Shown: positions 18,610-27,000 of the stretch, piece after piece
Numbering within the stretch: position 1 is the stretch's first letter
Layout of the letters: every line of letters starts with the position of its first letter
Made by a program: the position numbers and the translations under genes
Notes under the pieces: generated by a model
The model's input: only the letters and a program-made list of their open reading frames with translations
What the model was told of the DNA's origin: nothing
Database searches by the model: none
NCBI GenBank assembly: GCA_052033935.1
Contig: JBPOJE010000011.1
Coordinates: forward strand, 158,479-222,478
Length of the DNA stretch: 64,000 nt
Direction of reading: 5' to 3'
DNA from: JAGVUD01 sp052033935
Lineage (GTDB): Bacteria; Armatimonadota; UBA5829; DSUL01

Positions 18610-18645
18610 CCAGTCTTAACACATCCTGAGGCCGGGCGAACCCAC

Positions 18646-18686
18646 AAAAAAATCCGCTCCTCAGCCGTTCGAGAGGAAGCGGATTT
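18646..18686 (-). terminator. intrinsic terminator upstream of the HNH gene
   Basis: Read on the minus strand, AAATCCGCT (18686-18678) pairs with AGCGGATTT (18658-18650), followed by a seven-T run (18652-18646). It lies only 37 bases before the HNH start codon, so it either ends the upstream RNA or attenuates the HNH gene. Confidence 0.75.
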
Positions 18687-18836
18687 CACGCGCGCACGTA
18701 TGACTTGACAGATCTGTAATGCCGGAAGACCGACTGCTCGTAAACCTGAGATCTGCCCTGAGTGAGAGGCGCGCCCTGATTATGCTGCCTGCCAGCTCTA
18801 TTCATACCAGCAAATGATTCCAGCGGAGGCGTAATC

Positions 18837-18861
18837 AAAAACCCCGGCCGCAAGGCCGGGG
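18837..18861 (-). terminator. promoter-proximal intrinsic terminator
   Basis: On the minus strand CCCCGGCC, a four-base loop and GGCCGGGG are followed by five T. It sits only about 10-35 bases after the predicted transcription start, so unless it is opposed the transcript would end at about 35 bases. Confidence 0.7.
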
Positions 18862-18876
18862 CGCCCCCACGTATGC

Positions 18877-18906
18877 ATTATAGAAACCAGCAGGCCGCAC
18901 TGTCAA
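18877..18906 (-). promoter_or_regulatory. consensus sigma-70 promoter
   Basis: TTGACA (plus 18901-18906 reversed) and TATAAT (plus 18877-18882 reversed) are both perfect matches, separated by 18 bases. Nothing else in the window has a better promoter. It drives the RNA locus at 18646-18870 and possibly the HNH gene. Confidence 0.8.
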
Positions 18907-18978
18907 CAAGACAGCCTCGGGGGTCTCCTTCGGAAATGTGAAGCAAAGAACTCAGGTGCTTCAAGGGCGTACCGAGGA

Positions 18979-19151
18979 CCGATGTCCGGCATCTCCGCTG
19001 CCGGACGGGCGTCCGCGGGGTCTCTGACCCCTGACCGTTGTGCACGCCGCGCACTGCCGTCTGCGAACGCCATCCCGGATGGCGAGGCTGTTTGCCTGAA
19101 TGGACGCCCCGCAAGATCCTGCAGACGTAGTCTGCGCGAGCAGAGATCGCG
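18979..19151 (+). repeat. dispersed repeat, copy 1 (upstream of the B12 cassette)
   Basis: Begins CCGATGTCCGGCATCTCCGC and ends with GAGCAGAGATCGCG. The first 50 bases are identical to the copy at 22557; the middle is diverged but keeps blocks such as TTTGCCTG.ATGGACGCC. Same orientation as the copies at 22557-22724 and (more diverged) 27646-27787. It contains an internal inverted repeat (CCGGCATCTCCGCTGCCGG). No protein was recognised in it. Confidence 0.75.
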
Positions 19152-19189
19152 TAGGGTTCCCTCTTTTCGGGGGAAGTCCATAAAACCTA

Positions 19190-19219
19190 TTGACTCGCCG
19201 CATGCCCGTCTGGTAAGAT
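19190..19219 (+). promoter_or_regulatory. promoter of the riboswitch-controlled operon
   Basis: TTGACT at 19190-19195 and TAAGAT at 19214-19219 are 18 bases apart, giving a plausible sigma-70 promoter whose transcript would begin about 20 bases before the cobalamin aptamer. Confidence 0.55.
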
Positions 19220-19245
19220 GCCCATAGACAACAACTGAATACCGA

Positions 19246-19432
19246 ACGCGGTCAGGTTTCCCGGAATATTCCGGGACTAAGAGCGAAGACGGTACAAATC
19301 CGTCGCGGGCCCGCCGCTGTAATCGGGGACGAAACCGACGTTCTCCACTGCAATGCCGAAAGACTCAGAGGGCATTGTGGGAAGGGTTCGGAAGTAGGAT
19401 GATCCGAGAGCCAGAAGACCTGCCTGACTGCG
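19246..19432 (+). promoter_or_regulatory. cobalamin (B12) riboswitch
   Basis: All conserved blocks are present in order: closing stem CGCGGTCAGG pairing with CCTGACTGCG, the GGTTTCCC-side stem, GCCGCTGTAATCGGGGACG, CCACTG, GTGGGAAGG, the near-invariant AGTAGGATGATCCGAGAGCC and AGAAGACCTGCC. The aptamer ends 28 bases before the pseudopilin start, and the ribosome binding site (CGGAGG at 19448-19453) falls in that gap, so control is probably at translation initiation: adenosylcobalamin or a related corrinoid would shut the operon off. Confidence 0.95.
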
Positions 19433-19460
19433 ATTATATTCTACATCTTCGGAGGCTGAG

Positions 19461-20312
19461 ATGTTGGAAGCAAGTGAAGCAATAGGCGTATTACGGGCTT
19501 CCGTCCAATCAATCCGAAATGGGCGAGGAGCCCGTTTCGGCATATATGGTTTCACGCTCATCGAACTGCTTGTGGTTATCGCAATCATCGCCATTCTCGC
19601 GGCGATATTGTCTCCTGTGTTTATATCTGCCAAGGAGCAGGCTCGTCAGGCAAAGTGCATCTCTAACCTCAAGCAGATTACTTCCGCATGGCTGATGTAC
19701 GTCGACGACAACTCAGGCCGTGCCTGTCCTTCCTATTACATATCATCAGACGGATGGCGCAGGGCTTGGGATTTCGATCTCAAGGACGTCAAGTCCGGCG
19801 GCAAGATCACCACTATTTGGAAATATGGGCTGCTCGGACCCTACGCCAAGAGCGGAGAGATCAAGAGCTGTCCTTCGTTTCATGGCGGCAAGTGGGACAG
19901 ACCCTATACAGGCTATGCCTACAACGCAAGCTACATAGGCGGGGACATCACAGTCGATGGCCAGGTTTACGTAGAACAGTGGACCGGCCGTCCTCACACA
20001 ATAGCAACTTTAGGTCAGATACGGAACCCATCCAGAACTGCCGTTTTTGCAGATGGCGGCTTCGGCAATCCAGTGAGCGCCCACAACTACCTGCGAGCAC
20101 CAAGTGACGAGTACTTCCAGGCAGGTACCGTCCATTACAGGCACAACGGTGCGGCGGTAGTAGCCTATGCCGATGGGCACGTGTCCTTGGTGTGCGCCAA
20201 GTTCACTCACTATACGGACGTCCCGTGGTTGCAGACCGGCAAGTCGGCTTTCGACTGCGCGCTTGATACCGGAGGTCTTTCCCAGGATGATTCTGCTTAT
20301 GATTTGGACTGA
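19461..20312 (+). CDS. B12-riboswitch-controlled pseudopilin-like protein (H-X9-DG type)
   Basis: A 283-residue protein with a type II prepilin leader: after about 29 residues, G^FTLIELLVVIAIIAILAAI, the cleavage-methylation site and hydrophobic helix, then the family segment KCISNLKQITSAWLMYVDDN. The C-terminal region has HNGAAVVAYADGHV, the H-X9-DG motif of this large family (DUF1559-like). The leader is longer than usual. It is the first gene after the cobalamin riboswitch and 26 bases upstream of the next gene. In this phylum such proteins occur in many copies; a role in corrinoid capture is inferred only from the riboswitch. Confidence 0.88.
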   Translation: MLEASEAIGVLRASVQSIRNGRGARFGIYGFTLIELLVVIAIIAILAAILSPVFISAKEQARQAKCISNLKQITSAWLMYVDDNSGRACPSYYISSDGWRRAWDFDLKDVKSGGKITTIWKYGLLGPYAKSGEIKSCPSFHGGKWDRPYTGYAYNASYIGGDITVDGQVYVEQWTGRPHTIATLGQIRNPSRTAVFADGGFGNPVSAHNYLRAPSDEYFQAGTVHYRHNGAAVVAYADGHVSLVCAKFTHYTDVPWLQTGKSAFDCALDTGGLSQDDSAYDLD

Positions 20313-20337
20313 TACAACACAAAGTAGGAGAACGCAA

Positions 20338-21801
20338 GTGAAGCAGAAAATGACGCGAGTATTGCTGCTCGCTATGGTTGCGCTAATTTGCGCGGTCGGG
20401 GCTCACGCCATGGACTGGTGGGCTTCGGAAGTGATAGGCTCAAGCCGCCTCGGCAATAGCCCCTATGACGATCCGACGGCTACTCTCGGCAAGCCCACGG
20501 TCTGGATGAACAACTCCGGTGCTCCCGGCGATCCGGATCCCTGCGCGGTATCGATGGTCATCCCGGCTTGGAACGTAGGCTGGCCGAGTGGCGAAAAGCT
20601 GATTACCACCATTATGGCTAGGACATCCACACTTCCCGCTGGCTATGTCACGGTCAAGTACACTACCAGAATCTATGATGACCCTAGTAACTGGTACGGC
20701 AAGGACTTTATCGTATTCGGCAACAGCTTCTTTGCAGCGGCTGGGCATTACGTGTATTCGGACTCGAATATGGAGGATGTTGTTATAGACTCCATTGATG
20801 GCGGAGGCGGGTGGTGGGAACCGATGCCGGTCAGTGTCAGCCAGGACAACATTACCTGGTATTCCTACACCAATGGACCCTATGCCGATGACTACGCCCC
20901 TACACAAGCCCTCGCCTGGGACTGGGTTGAAAACCACTGGCTTAAGAACAGTGCGGGTGTTGACGTGGAACTTGATTTCACACGGCCGGTGACCCCGGGA
21001 TACGGCAAAGCTAGCTTCAACGGGAAGACTGCGGCGGCAGGCATTGATATGTACGGCGGATCTGGCGGCGGGACTGCCTTTGATCTTGCCGAGTTACCCC
21101 TTCCCATAGATCCAGTTACGGGCCGCAAGTGGATCCAGTACATCAGGATCGATGGCGCGATGGGTGAGGTCGATGCTTTCGCCCGAGTGAGCCACCAGAT
21201 TGATGAGATGTCCATCGGCGCCGTGAAGAAGCTGCCGGACGGGACTAGGGTGGTTCTCAAGGAATCTGTTGTGTCGGCTGCCACCTACGAGGTCGGGAGG
21301 TATTGTTATGTCGAGCACCCGGACAGGTCGGGCGGCATCAGGGTCATTGGTCGGGTTCTTGACCGCGATAAACACTACATTATCTACGGCGACATGGACA
21401 CCATGGGAGATGAGCGTGTGATCCTCGCCACGGCAATTACAGCCATTGAGGATAACACAGATCCGGTTGAGCCGGTTGGCATGCCAAACAGAAACATCTA
21501 CGGCCACGGCCTGAACACGGCTGGACTTCTTGTGCAGACTTGGGGAAGGGCGCTCTCTGTTGACCAGGCTGACAAGTCTTTTGTGATTGACGATGGCTCC
21601 GGCAAGCCGATCAGGTGCATCGCCCCCAGAAGTACAGAGGCAGCCGAGCCGAACAACGGCGTGGCGGTTCATCCGGATTTCAGTCCGCCAGCACAGGGCC
21701 ATTTTGTAAGAATTACGGGCATCAGCTCGCTTGAGCGCAATGCTGAGGATGAGGTGGTGCCCGTGATCAGACTTAGGGACATCTCAAGCGTTGTCGAATA
21801 G
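20338..21801 (+). CDS. secreted cell-surface protein, likely corrinoid-acquisition related
   Basis: Starts at GTG 20338 after TAGGAG; a signal peptide follows (RVLLLAMVALICAVGAHA). The 487-residue product has a first domain with YGKDFIVFGNSFF, VSQDNITWYSY, GTAFDLAEL, IQYIRIDG and EVDAFARV. These are phrases I know from surface proteins of Bacteroidota cobalamin-uptake loci. The C-terminal 200 residues are the paired OB-like module (GGIRVIGRV.. to GLLVQTWGRA.. FVIDDGSG) shared with two other proteins here. Second gene of the B12-riboswitch operon. No membrane anchor or PEP-CTERM tail was seen, so it is secreted or held by partners. Confidence 0.8.
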   Translation: MKQKMTRVLLLAMVALICAVGAHAMDWWASEVIGSSRLGNSPYDDPTATLGKPTVWMNNSGAPGDPDPCAVSMVIPAWNVGWPSGEKLITTIMARTSTLPAGYVTVKYTTRIYDDPSNWYGKDFIVFGNSFFAAAGHYVYSDSNMEDVVIDSIDGGGGWWEPMPVSVSQDNITWYSYTNGPYADDYAPTQALAWDWVENHWLKNSAGVDVELDFTRPVTPGYGKASFNGKTAAAGIDMYGGSGGGTAFDLAELPLPIDPVTGRKWIQYIRIDGAMGEVDAFARVSHQIDEMSIGAVKKLPDGTRVVLKESVVSAATYEVGRYCYVEHPDRSGGIRVIGRVLDRDKHYIIYGDMDTMGDERVILATAITAIEDNTDPVEPVGMPNRNIYGHGLNTAGLLVQTWGRALSVDQADKSFVIDDGSGKPIRCIAPRSTEAAEPNNGVAVHPDFSPPAQGHFVRITGISSLERNAEDEVVPVIRLRDISSVVE

Positions 21802-21843
21802 CACAGTCCCTATGAACCAACACTCTAAAAGAGGAAAGGACAA

Positions 21844-22497
21844 ATGAAGAGAACCATTATTCTCGCACTGCTGATGTTCGCCCTGGGCACCTCGATGGCA
21901 TCGGCAGCCCCGTACGCTTTCAACTCGGCATCGGGCAAGACAGCCTGGATCGAGGTGGATGCCTGGTCAGGCAGCGGAGCAAACGAATCGATTCTGGTCG
22001 TGGACTGGAACGTTATGGGCGGCCCGTATGCGACCGAATCACACGCGTTTGGCTTCCGCTGGGACGGCACGGCGTACGTGTCGGATATGCTCAACGCATT
22101 TCACAACGCCGGTGTATTCACCCTAAGCTCGGGCTATGGCGGGGCGTTTCTTATGGACATCGTCTACGATGACGGTATTGACCACCACACGCACGCTGAT
22201 GAAGAGGGAAGCTGGAATCTCGCCAGCACTGACGATCCCTACGCCCAATGGGGCGCAATGAGCTCTGACGGGACCAAGCTAGGTGAATGGGATGCCAATC
22301 CGGCCGGCTATAACCAAGAGTTGCTTGCGAATGGTCAGCTCGAAGGCATCAACGCGATTTCGTGGTTCGGCGGGGATCCCAACGCGTATACGTTGGATGT
22401 TCCTTTTGCCGCTGCCGTGCCTGAGCCGGGTTCGCTGGCGGGGCTTCTGGGAGGACTTGTTTCGATTAGTGGCCTTGTGTTGCGCAGTCGAAAGTAG
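21844..22497 (+). CDS. PEP-CTERM sorting-domain protein of the B12-riboswitch operon
   Basis: A 217-residue protein with a signal peptide (residues 1-22, ending ASA) and a C-terminal PEP-CTERM signal: VPEPGSLAGLLGG, a hydrophobic stretch and terminal RSRK, which would be processed by an exosortase encoded elsewhere. The body has SILVVDWNVMGG, SHAFGFRWDG and DMLNAFHNAG, resembling the WGYRWDG-type domain that recurs in B12-linked surface proteins (from memory). Good ribosome site AGAGGAAAGGA. Last gene of the operon; hairpin at 22514-22544. Confidence 0.88.
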   Translation: MKRTIILALLMFALGTSMASAAPYAFNSASGKTAWIEVDAWSGSGANESILVVDWNVMGGPYATESHAFGFRWDGTAYVSDMLNAFHNAGVFTLSSGYGGAFLMDIVYDDGIDHHTHADEEGSWNLASTDDPYAQWGAMSSDGTKLGEWDANPAGYNQELLANGQLEGINAISWFGGDPNAYTLDVPFAAAVPEPGSLAGLLGGLVSISGLVLRSRK

Positions 22498-22513
22498 AGA
22501 GTCCTATTCGCAC

Positions 22514-22544
22514 GCTGGACGGTCTCATCACGAGGCCGTCCAGC
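22514..22544 (+). terminator. hairpin after the B12 operon
   Basis: GCTGGACGG at 22514-22522 pairs perfectly with CCGTCCAGC at 22536-22544. There is no T-run, so it may be a weak terminator or mRNA-stabilising hairpin. Confidence 0.45.
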
Positions 22545-22556
22545 CACAAGGCCCCA

Positions 22557-22724
22557 CCGATGTCCGGCATCTCCGCTGCCGGACGGGCGTCCGCGGGGTC
22601 TCTGGCCCCTGGCCGTTGCGCAGGCCGGCGCCGTTCCGGATCGGCGGGGCTGCTTGCCTGTATGGACGCCTCGCAATAAGGAGCAAAGCCCCTACAGACA
22701 TGGCCGCGCGAGCAGAGATCGCGC
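22557..22724 (+). repeat. dispersed repeat, copy 2 (downstream of the B12 cassette)
   Basis: Direct copy of the element at 18979-19151: identical over the first 48 bases or so (CCGATGTCCGGCATCTCCGC onward), then alternating conserved and changed blocks, ending GAGCAGAGATCGCG. Together the two copies bracket the riboswitch operon. Confidence 0.75.
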
Positions 22725-22743
22725 GACATCGTGCAGAGACTGG

Positions 22744-23130
22744 TCAAGGTTGAGCGACCTTCCGAGAGATGCGCGCCACGTTCACGCCTTCGGCGACAAA
22801 AGCCCAGAGAGGAAAGAAGACGAAGAACCACACTCCTTGCGATGACGCGAACCAGTATAGGACGATCATGGCCACGAGTGTCATTTGGAAAAACACCAGC
22901 AAACGCGCTGCAGGCAAGCAACTGAACACTAATACCCATTGCGCCACAGCAGGGAGTACCGCCAGGTAAAGCCAATACAGCTTCGCAGACGGCCCGAGTT
23001 CGCTTGGAGAAGCGTACACGTAGTAGAAGAAGCAAACGAATACGGTCCGAAGGAGCAGATAGCAAACCCGGCTCCGACGTGCGCTTCCGTTCTGCAATGC
23101 CCGCATCTCGCTGAATATGGCAAAAGTCAT
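22744..23130 (-). CDS. small integral membrane protein of unknown function
   Basis: A 128-residue product with a short polar N-terminus and about four hydrophobic segments (VCYLLLRTVFVCFFYYVY, LYWLYLAVLPAVAQWVLVF, LLVFFQMTLVAMIVLYWFA, VWFFVFFPLWAFVAEGV). The regular spacing of hydrophobic helices and the basic C-terminus argue for a real gene. It begins ATG 23130 with a weak GGGGGCAGG upstream and ends 20 bases from the dispersed repeat. No family was recognised. It stands alone in a repeat-rich stretch; the 23131-23251 spacer shows nothing recognisable. Confidence 0.5.
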   Translation of the reverse strand: MTFAIFSEMRALQNGSARRSRVCYLLLRTVFVCFFYYVYASPSELGPSAKLYWLYLAVLPAVAQWVLVFSCLPAARLLVFFQMTLVAMIVLYWFASSQGVWFFVFFPLWAFVAEGVNVARISRKVAQP

Positions 23131-23251
23131 TGACCTGCCCCCATTCTTTGGTCCACATGCTGTGTTTCTGTCCTTCGGGTCACTTCATACCTCCTATCAG
23201 GTGCTACGAGGGCGGCAGTGGAACGAACGCCCCGAAGCGCCGCTGCGCCGG

Positions 23252-23317
23252 GCCTTCGCTAACGGCCGGACTCATCGCGTGCCAACGGCAACCACAAGAC
23301 GCCCAGAAGGGGCTATG
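23252..23317 (+). repeat. dispersed repeat unit shared with 28561-28624
   Basis: Starts GCCTTCGCTAACGGCCGGAC and ends with ACGCCCAGAAGGGGCTA; both ends match the unit at 28561-28624, which also lies just downstream of a nucleotidyltransferase copy. The ACGCCCAC.AGGGGCTA tail recurs at 63349-63365 and 63489-63505. Confidence 0.65.
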
Positions 23318-23364
23318 CTTCTCTGTGTGCGAAGGCGGGTGACGTGCCTCACACGCCCACGCTT

Positions 23365-23849
23365 TCAGGCCCGCTTTGGCGAGACGATGACGCCATCGAA
23401 CACGGCCGCGTTCGACTGAACCCGGCACCCGCGGCCCACCACGCAGCGCTCGATGCAGGTGTCGCGCAGAACCGCCGCGTCCGGCCACAGAATGCTCTGG
23501 CGGACAGTGGCGCCCGATTCGACCACGCAGCCATCGGCGAGCACGGAATACTCCTGCACCTGCGCTCCGGCCTCGATGCGGCAGTTGTTGCCGATGACGA
23601 CCGGATACTCGATCTTCGCGGTCGGGTCTATTTCGGCATTCTCCCCCATCCAGACGTACTTGCGGGATTCTTTGTAAGGGAGATTGAGTGTAATGCGCCC
23701 CTCCAGCACGTCGTAGTGTGTCTGGCGGTACGCCGTCAGGTTGCCGATGTCGCGCCAGTAGCTGGACGTGAGGTGTCCGTACAGCCGCATCTTGCGCTCG
23801 ATCAACAGGGGCAGAAGGTCTTTGCCGAATCCGTACATCACGCCCTTGA
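23365..23849 (-). pseudogene. 5'-truncated copy of the sugar nucleotidyltransferase gene
   Basis: From its stop at 23365 up to about 23849 the frame encodes the last 160 residues of the protein at 28760-29794 (KGVMYGFGKDLLPLL to GVIVSPKRA) with only about six amino-acid changes and no stop or frameshift. Upstream of 23849 homology ends abruptly and the frame continues into unrelated sequence, so the catalytic nucleotidyltransferase domain is missing; only the left-handed beta-helix (hexapeptide-repeat) part remains. It is unlikely to be functional, though the intact frame suggests a recent event. Confidence 0.8.
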
Positions 23850-24062
23850 GGGTGCTGCCGGAGGTGTTCGGCGCGGCGGACGGGGTTCCCTGCGCGGTGC
23901 ATTGGTCATGGCGCGATAGGAAAGGCGGCCGCGCCCACGAGCGTTGGCTACAGGAATCGGCTATAGTAGTGGTCAGGCGCAGGCTGGGCCATCCGGACCT
24001 TGCTGAGGCACAGACCGGATTGGGACAGCCCGCAGGTCGTTGGCGTGATCGGGAGGTCAACT

Positions 24063-27000
24063 ATGCGCGTCCGGTCTTACTTTGTCGCTGCTCTTCCGCT
24101 CTTCCTGTTCGCTGGTGCACGCGTCGGCGTCGCTGCGCCCATCGCGACCGCGACCGACGTCTCCGCGGCGCTGGCTGCGCCGGACGGGGCCGCTGTGTCA
24201 CTGCAGACGGTCCTCGTGGATAAGGCCGCACGCGGATACATCGTCGTCAGGGCACCGTGGTCGGCAGACGAGCGCGTGGTGGTGGTCGCGGCCGTCAACG
24301 TGAAGCGGTGGCAGCCCGTGGCTGTGAAGGGCACCCTCACCACCCTCGTCAATGGCATCAGGGCTGTCCGGGCGGACGAGGTCTTGGTCTACACCGACGC
24401 AGAGGGAGCGCCCGTCATTTGTCCGATTCCTCCACCCATGACCAAAGGCGCCATTGCCGCATCCTTTTCTACTGCAGCGGCAGCCATCAAGCTTGATGAG
24501 CTCGCGATGCTCGCGGAGGATGAGACGCCGCCAGTGCCCGACCCCACACCGCCGGCTGTGGAACCCCAGTATATCGTTGGCACCATCAGTGAAGCTCTCG
24601 CGCTTGGTGAGGGCAGTACGGTCAGGGTCAACGGCAAGCCCATAGCGTCAACAGGCGACGACCCGACGTACGGCGCTTACTTCGTCGCTGGCGAAGACGG
24701 CAGTTCTGACACTCTCAAAACCTTCAGCTCCGCTGCAGCCTCGGCCGAAATGCGAGCCGCGGGCCTTACCGGAACCATAGCGATTCAACCGGGAGTCGGT
24801 AAAGTCCTCAGTACGGACAGCGGCCCTGGCAACCCGCCAGAGGGCTTCCACGGCCTTGCGGAACTGGCTGTAGCCGTAGATGTGTTCGGAGCAAAGACGA
24901 AACCGGACGACATGGAGGTGCAACTGCTCGGAAAGGTGGTGAGCCGTGCCTTCCCGAGCGAGGACGTGTTCTACATCCAGGAGCCAGACCGCGCATGCGG
25001 CATCAAGGTGGTCGATGCCATCAATGCAGCCTCAGTTGCCCCGGGCGATCTGGTCAGTGTCACGGGCTTCATATCAACGAACGCGTCAGGCGAGCGTTAC
25101 ATCGAGGCGTCGACCACAGAAATCACCGGCTCGATAGAGCCACCGGTCCCCACAGCGATGATCAACCGCACTCTTGGAGGCGGCGATTTCCACTATAACG
25201 CCACCACCGGGGCCGGGCAGAAAGGCATCTCTGGAGTCGCCTACGGGCTGAACAATGTCGGCCTGCTCGTCCGCACGACCGGCAAGGTGACAGCCATCGG
25301 GAGTGATTACTTCTACGTTGACGATGGGAGTAACCTCAGCGACGGGGCGGGCCACACCGGCGTCCGTGTGGCCAACGTTCCTGCAACCACAGTGTCGGTG
25401 GGCGATTACGTTGGCATCGTCGGCATATCTGGTTTGGAGGGTACCAACCTCGCCTGCCGCCGCGTGCTCCGACCCGCAGACACGGCAGATGTTGAGACCC
25501 TCGATCCGCTCGCTCCGGCGAACCTCACCGCCAGTGCGGGCAACACCAGCGCGAGTCTGGTCTGGGACGCGGCGCCGGTGAGTTCGTATGCAGTTTTCCG
25601 GGGGGCCAGCCAGAGTGGCTCATTCACGCGAATCGCCACCGCAACGACTACTGCTTACGTAGATTCAGGCTTGACGAACGGCACAACCTATTGGTACAAG
25701 GTGGCGAGTATCAGCCTCGGCGAAGGTACGCCGACGGCCGCTGTATCGGCAACGCCGACGGGGGCGGCGCCAATGGCAACAATGAGCAACTTAGCCGTAA
25801 ATGACGGCACGCTTTCAGTGGATTACACCGCCACCGCAGGCTCTAGCGGCGACGAGCCGTCCATGGTTGCCTTTGGGTTGGATGGAGCACTAATATGGGC
25901 GGACACACCAGGCTTGCACAGCCACTTTGTGCTCGACACGACGCAGTTCGCTAACGGCCCGCATCGGCTCTCTATAACCGCCATTTCGGCGTCCGCAGCC
26001 GGTGTGCTCACCTCAACCACGGCCGTGCAGGACGTCGCTTTCGACAACTTCGCATCGTCGTTTACCATACCGGAGGTAGCCTACGAGACAGCGGCTATTT
26101 CAACCGTTTTCGCAGCCCCAACGAGTTGGACCTTGCGTTTCCTGTCCGGTTCGCAGGAACTTGCGAGCACATCCGGCACGGGCACAGTTGTTTGCTACAC
26201 TTGGGACAGCTCGCAGGCGTACGGAAACGTGACGGTCGAGTTGAGCTACGATGAGCCGGGTCCACTTGCTGCCCAGAAAGTGCGGAATGGCAGGACGTAC
26301 GTCACCCACGGGGTGTACCCGCCAACCCCGCTTGCCTGGGCAGCTTATTATCCCGCGGATGCTGTCTCGGGGCAGGAGCTTTGGTACCGGCAGGATTACA
26401 ACGCGGCCGCATCGAGTCTTCTGGATCATTTTGGCGTGCCGCCAGGCAATGAATGGCGCGGCCGCATTGCCGGCTGCGGCGGTTGGGATACAGTGATCGA
26501 CCCGGTGCTCGTTGAGCCGGATTTCTGGCCGGGGATACTGTTCTTCTCCGGACATGGGGAGTACGTCGACCGGGATAAGTCCATGCTCTACCAAGGGGCC
26601 GTTGCCGGCAGCTTCACTGGGGGGCGGACCTGCGGGCTCACAGCCTTGACGCCGTTCGGCACTCCGAGCGGCCCCATTTATATGCAGGCGGCTGGGCCAG
26701 CCCTCGGCAACGGAGGCATCTTCGACCCGCTTACCGGGCGCGTGGCGATGACGATGGTACACAAGCGGCTTGAGTTCGTCTTTTTCAATACGTGCTTCTC
26801 AGGCGGGCGTTCAAGCAGTAGCCGTCTTCCCCTCCTTCCGTTGGCTTTCGGCCTGCCGCGGCAGCGAGTAAGCGGCCTGGGCGCGGCCTACCTGGGCATT
26901 GTGGACACGGCGGAAAACGACGACGCGACCCTGTTCAACCAGACGTTTTGGAACTACCTCGAGCAGGGCTACACCATTGCCAGGGCCGCGTTCCATGCAT

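Larger units (their letters stand above)
18646..18870 (-). ncRNA. candidate structured non-coding RNA (unassigned)
   Basis: A strong promoter (18877-18906) would start a transcript near 18870 that ends at the T-run hairpin at 18646-18686, about 220 bases, with no reading frame of note. Inside it, CAGATCT and AGATCTG pair around an apical arm, and outer GCGCGC segments pair around two 13-base unpaired strands, giving a long rod with an internal bubble; a second arm pairs TGATTA with TAATCA and GCCT with AGGC. The bubble shape recalls 6S RNA, but no conserved 6S sequence was recognised. A strong terminator hairpin lies near its 5' end. Confidence 0.4.

Noticed and set aside
18684..18870. SRP RNA, tmRNA or RNase P RNA upstream of the HNH gene
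   Set aside because: The conserved SRP tetraloop region, the tmRNA tRNA-like ends and the RNase P core motifs were not found.
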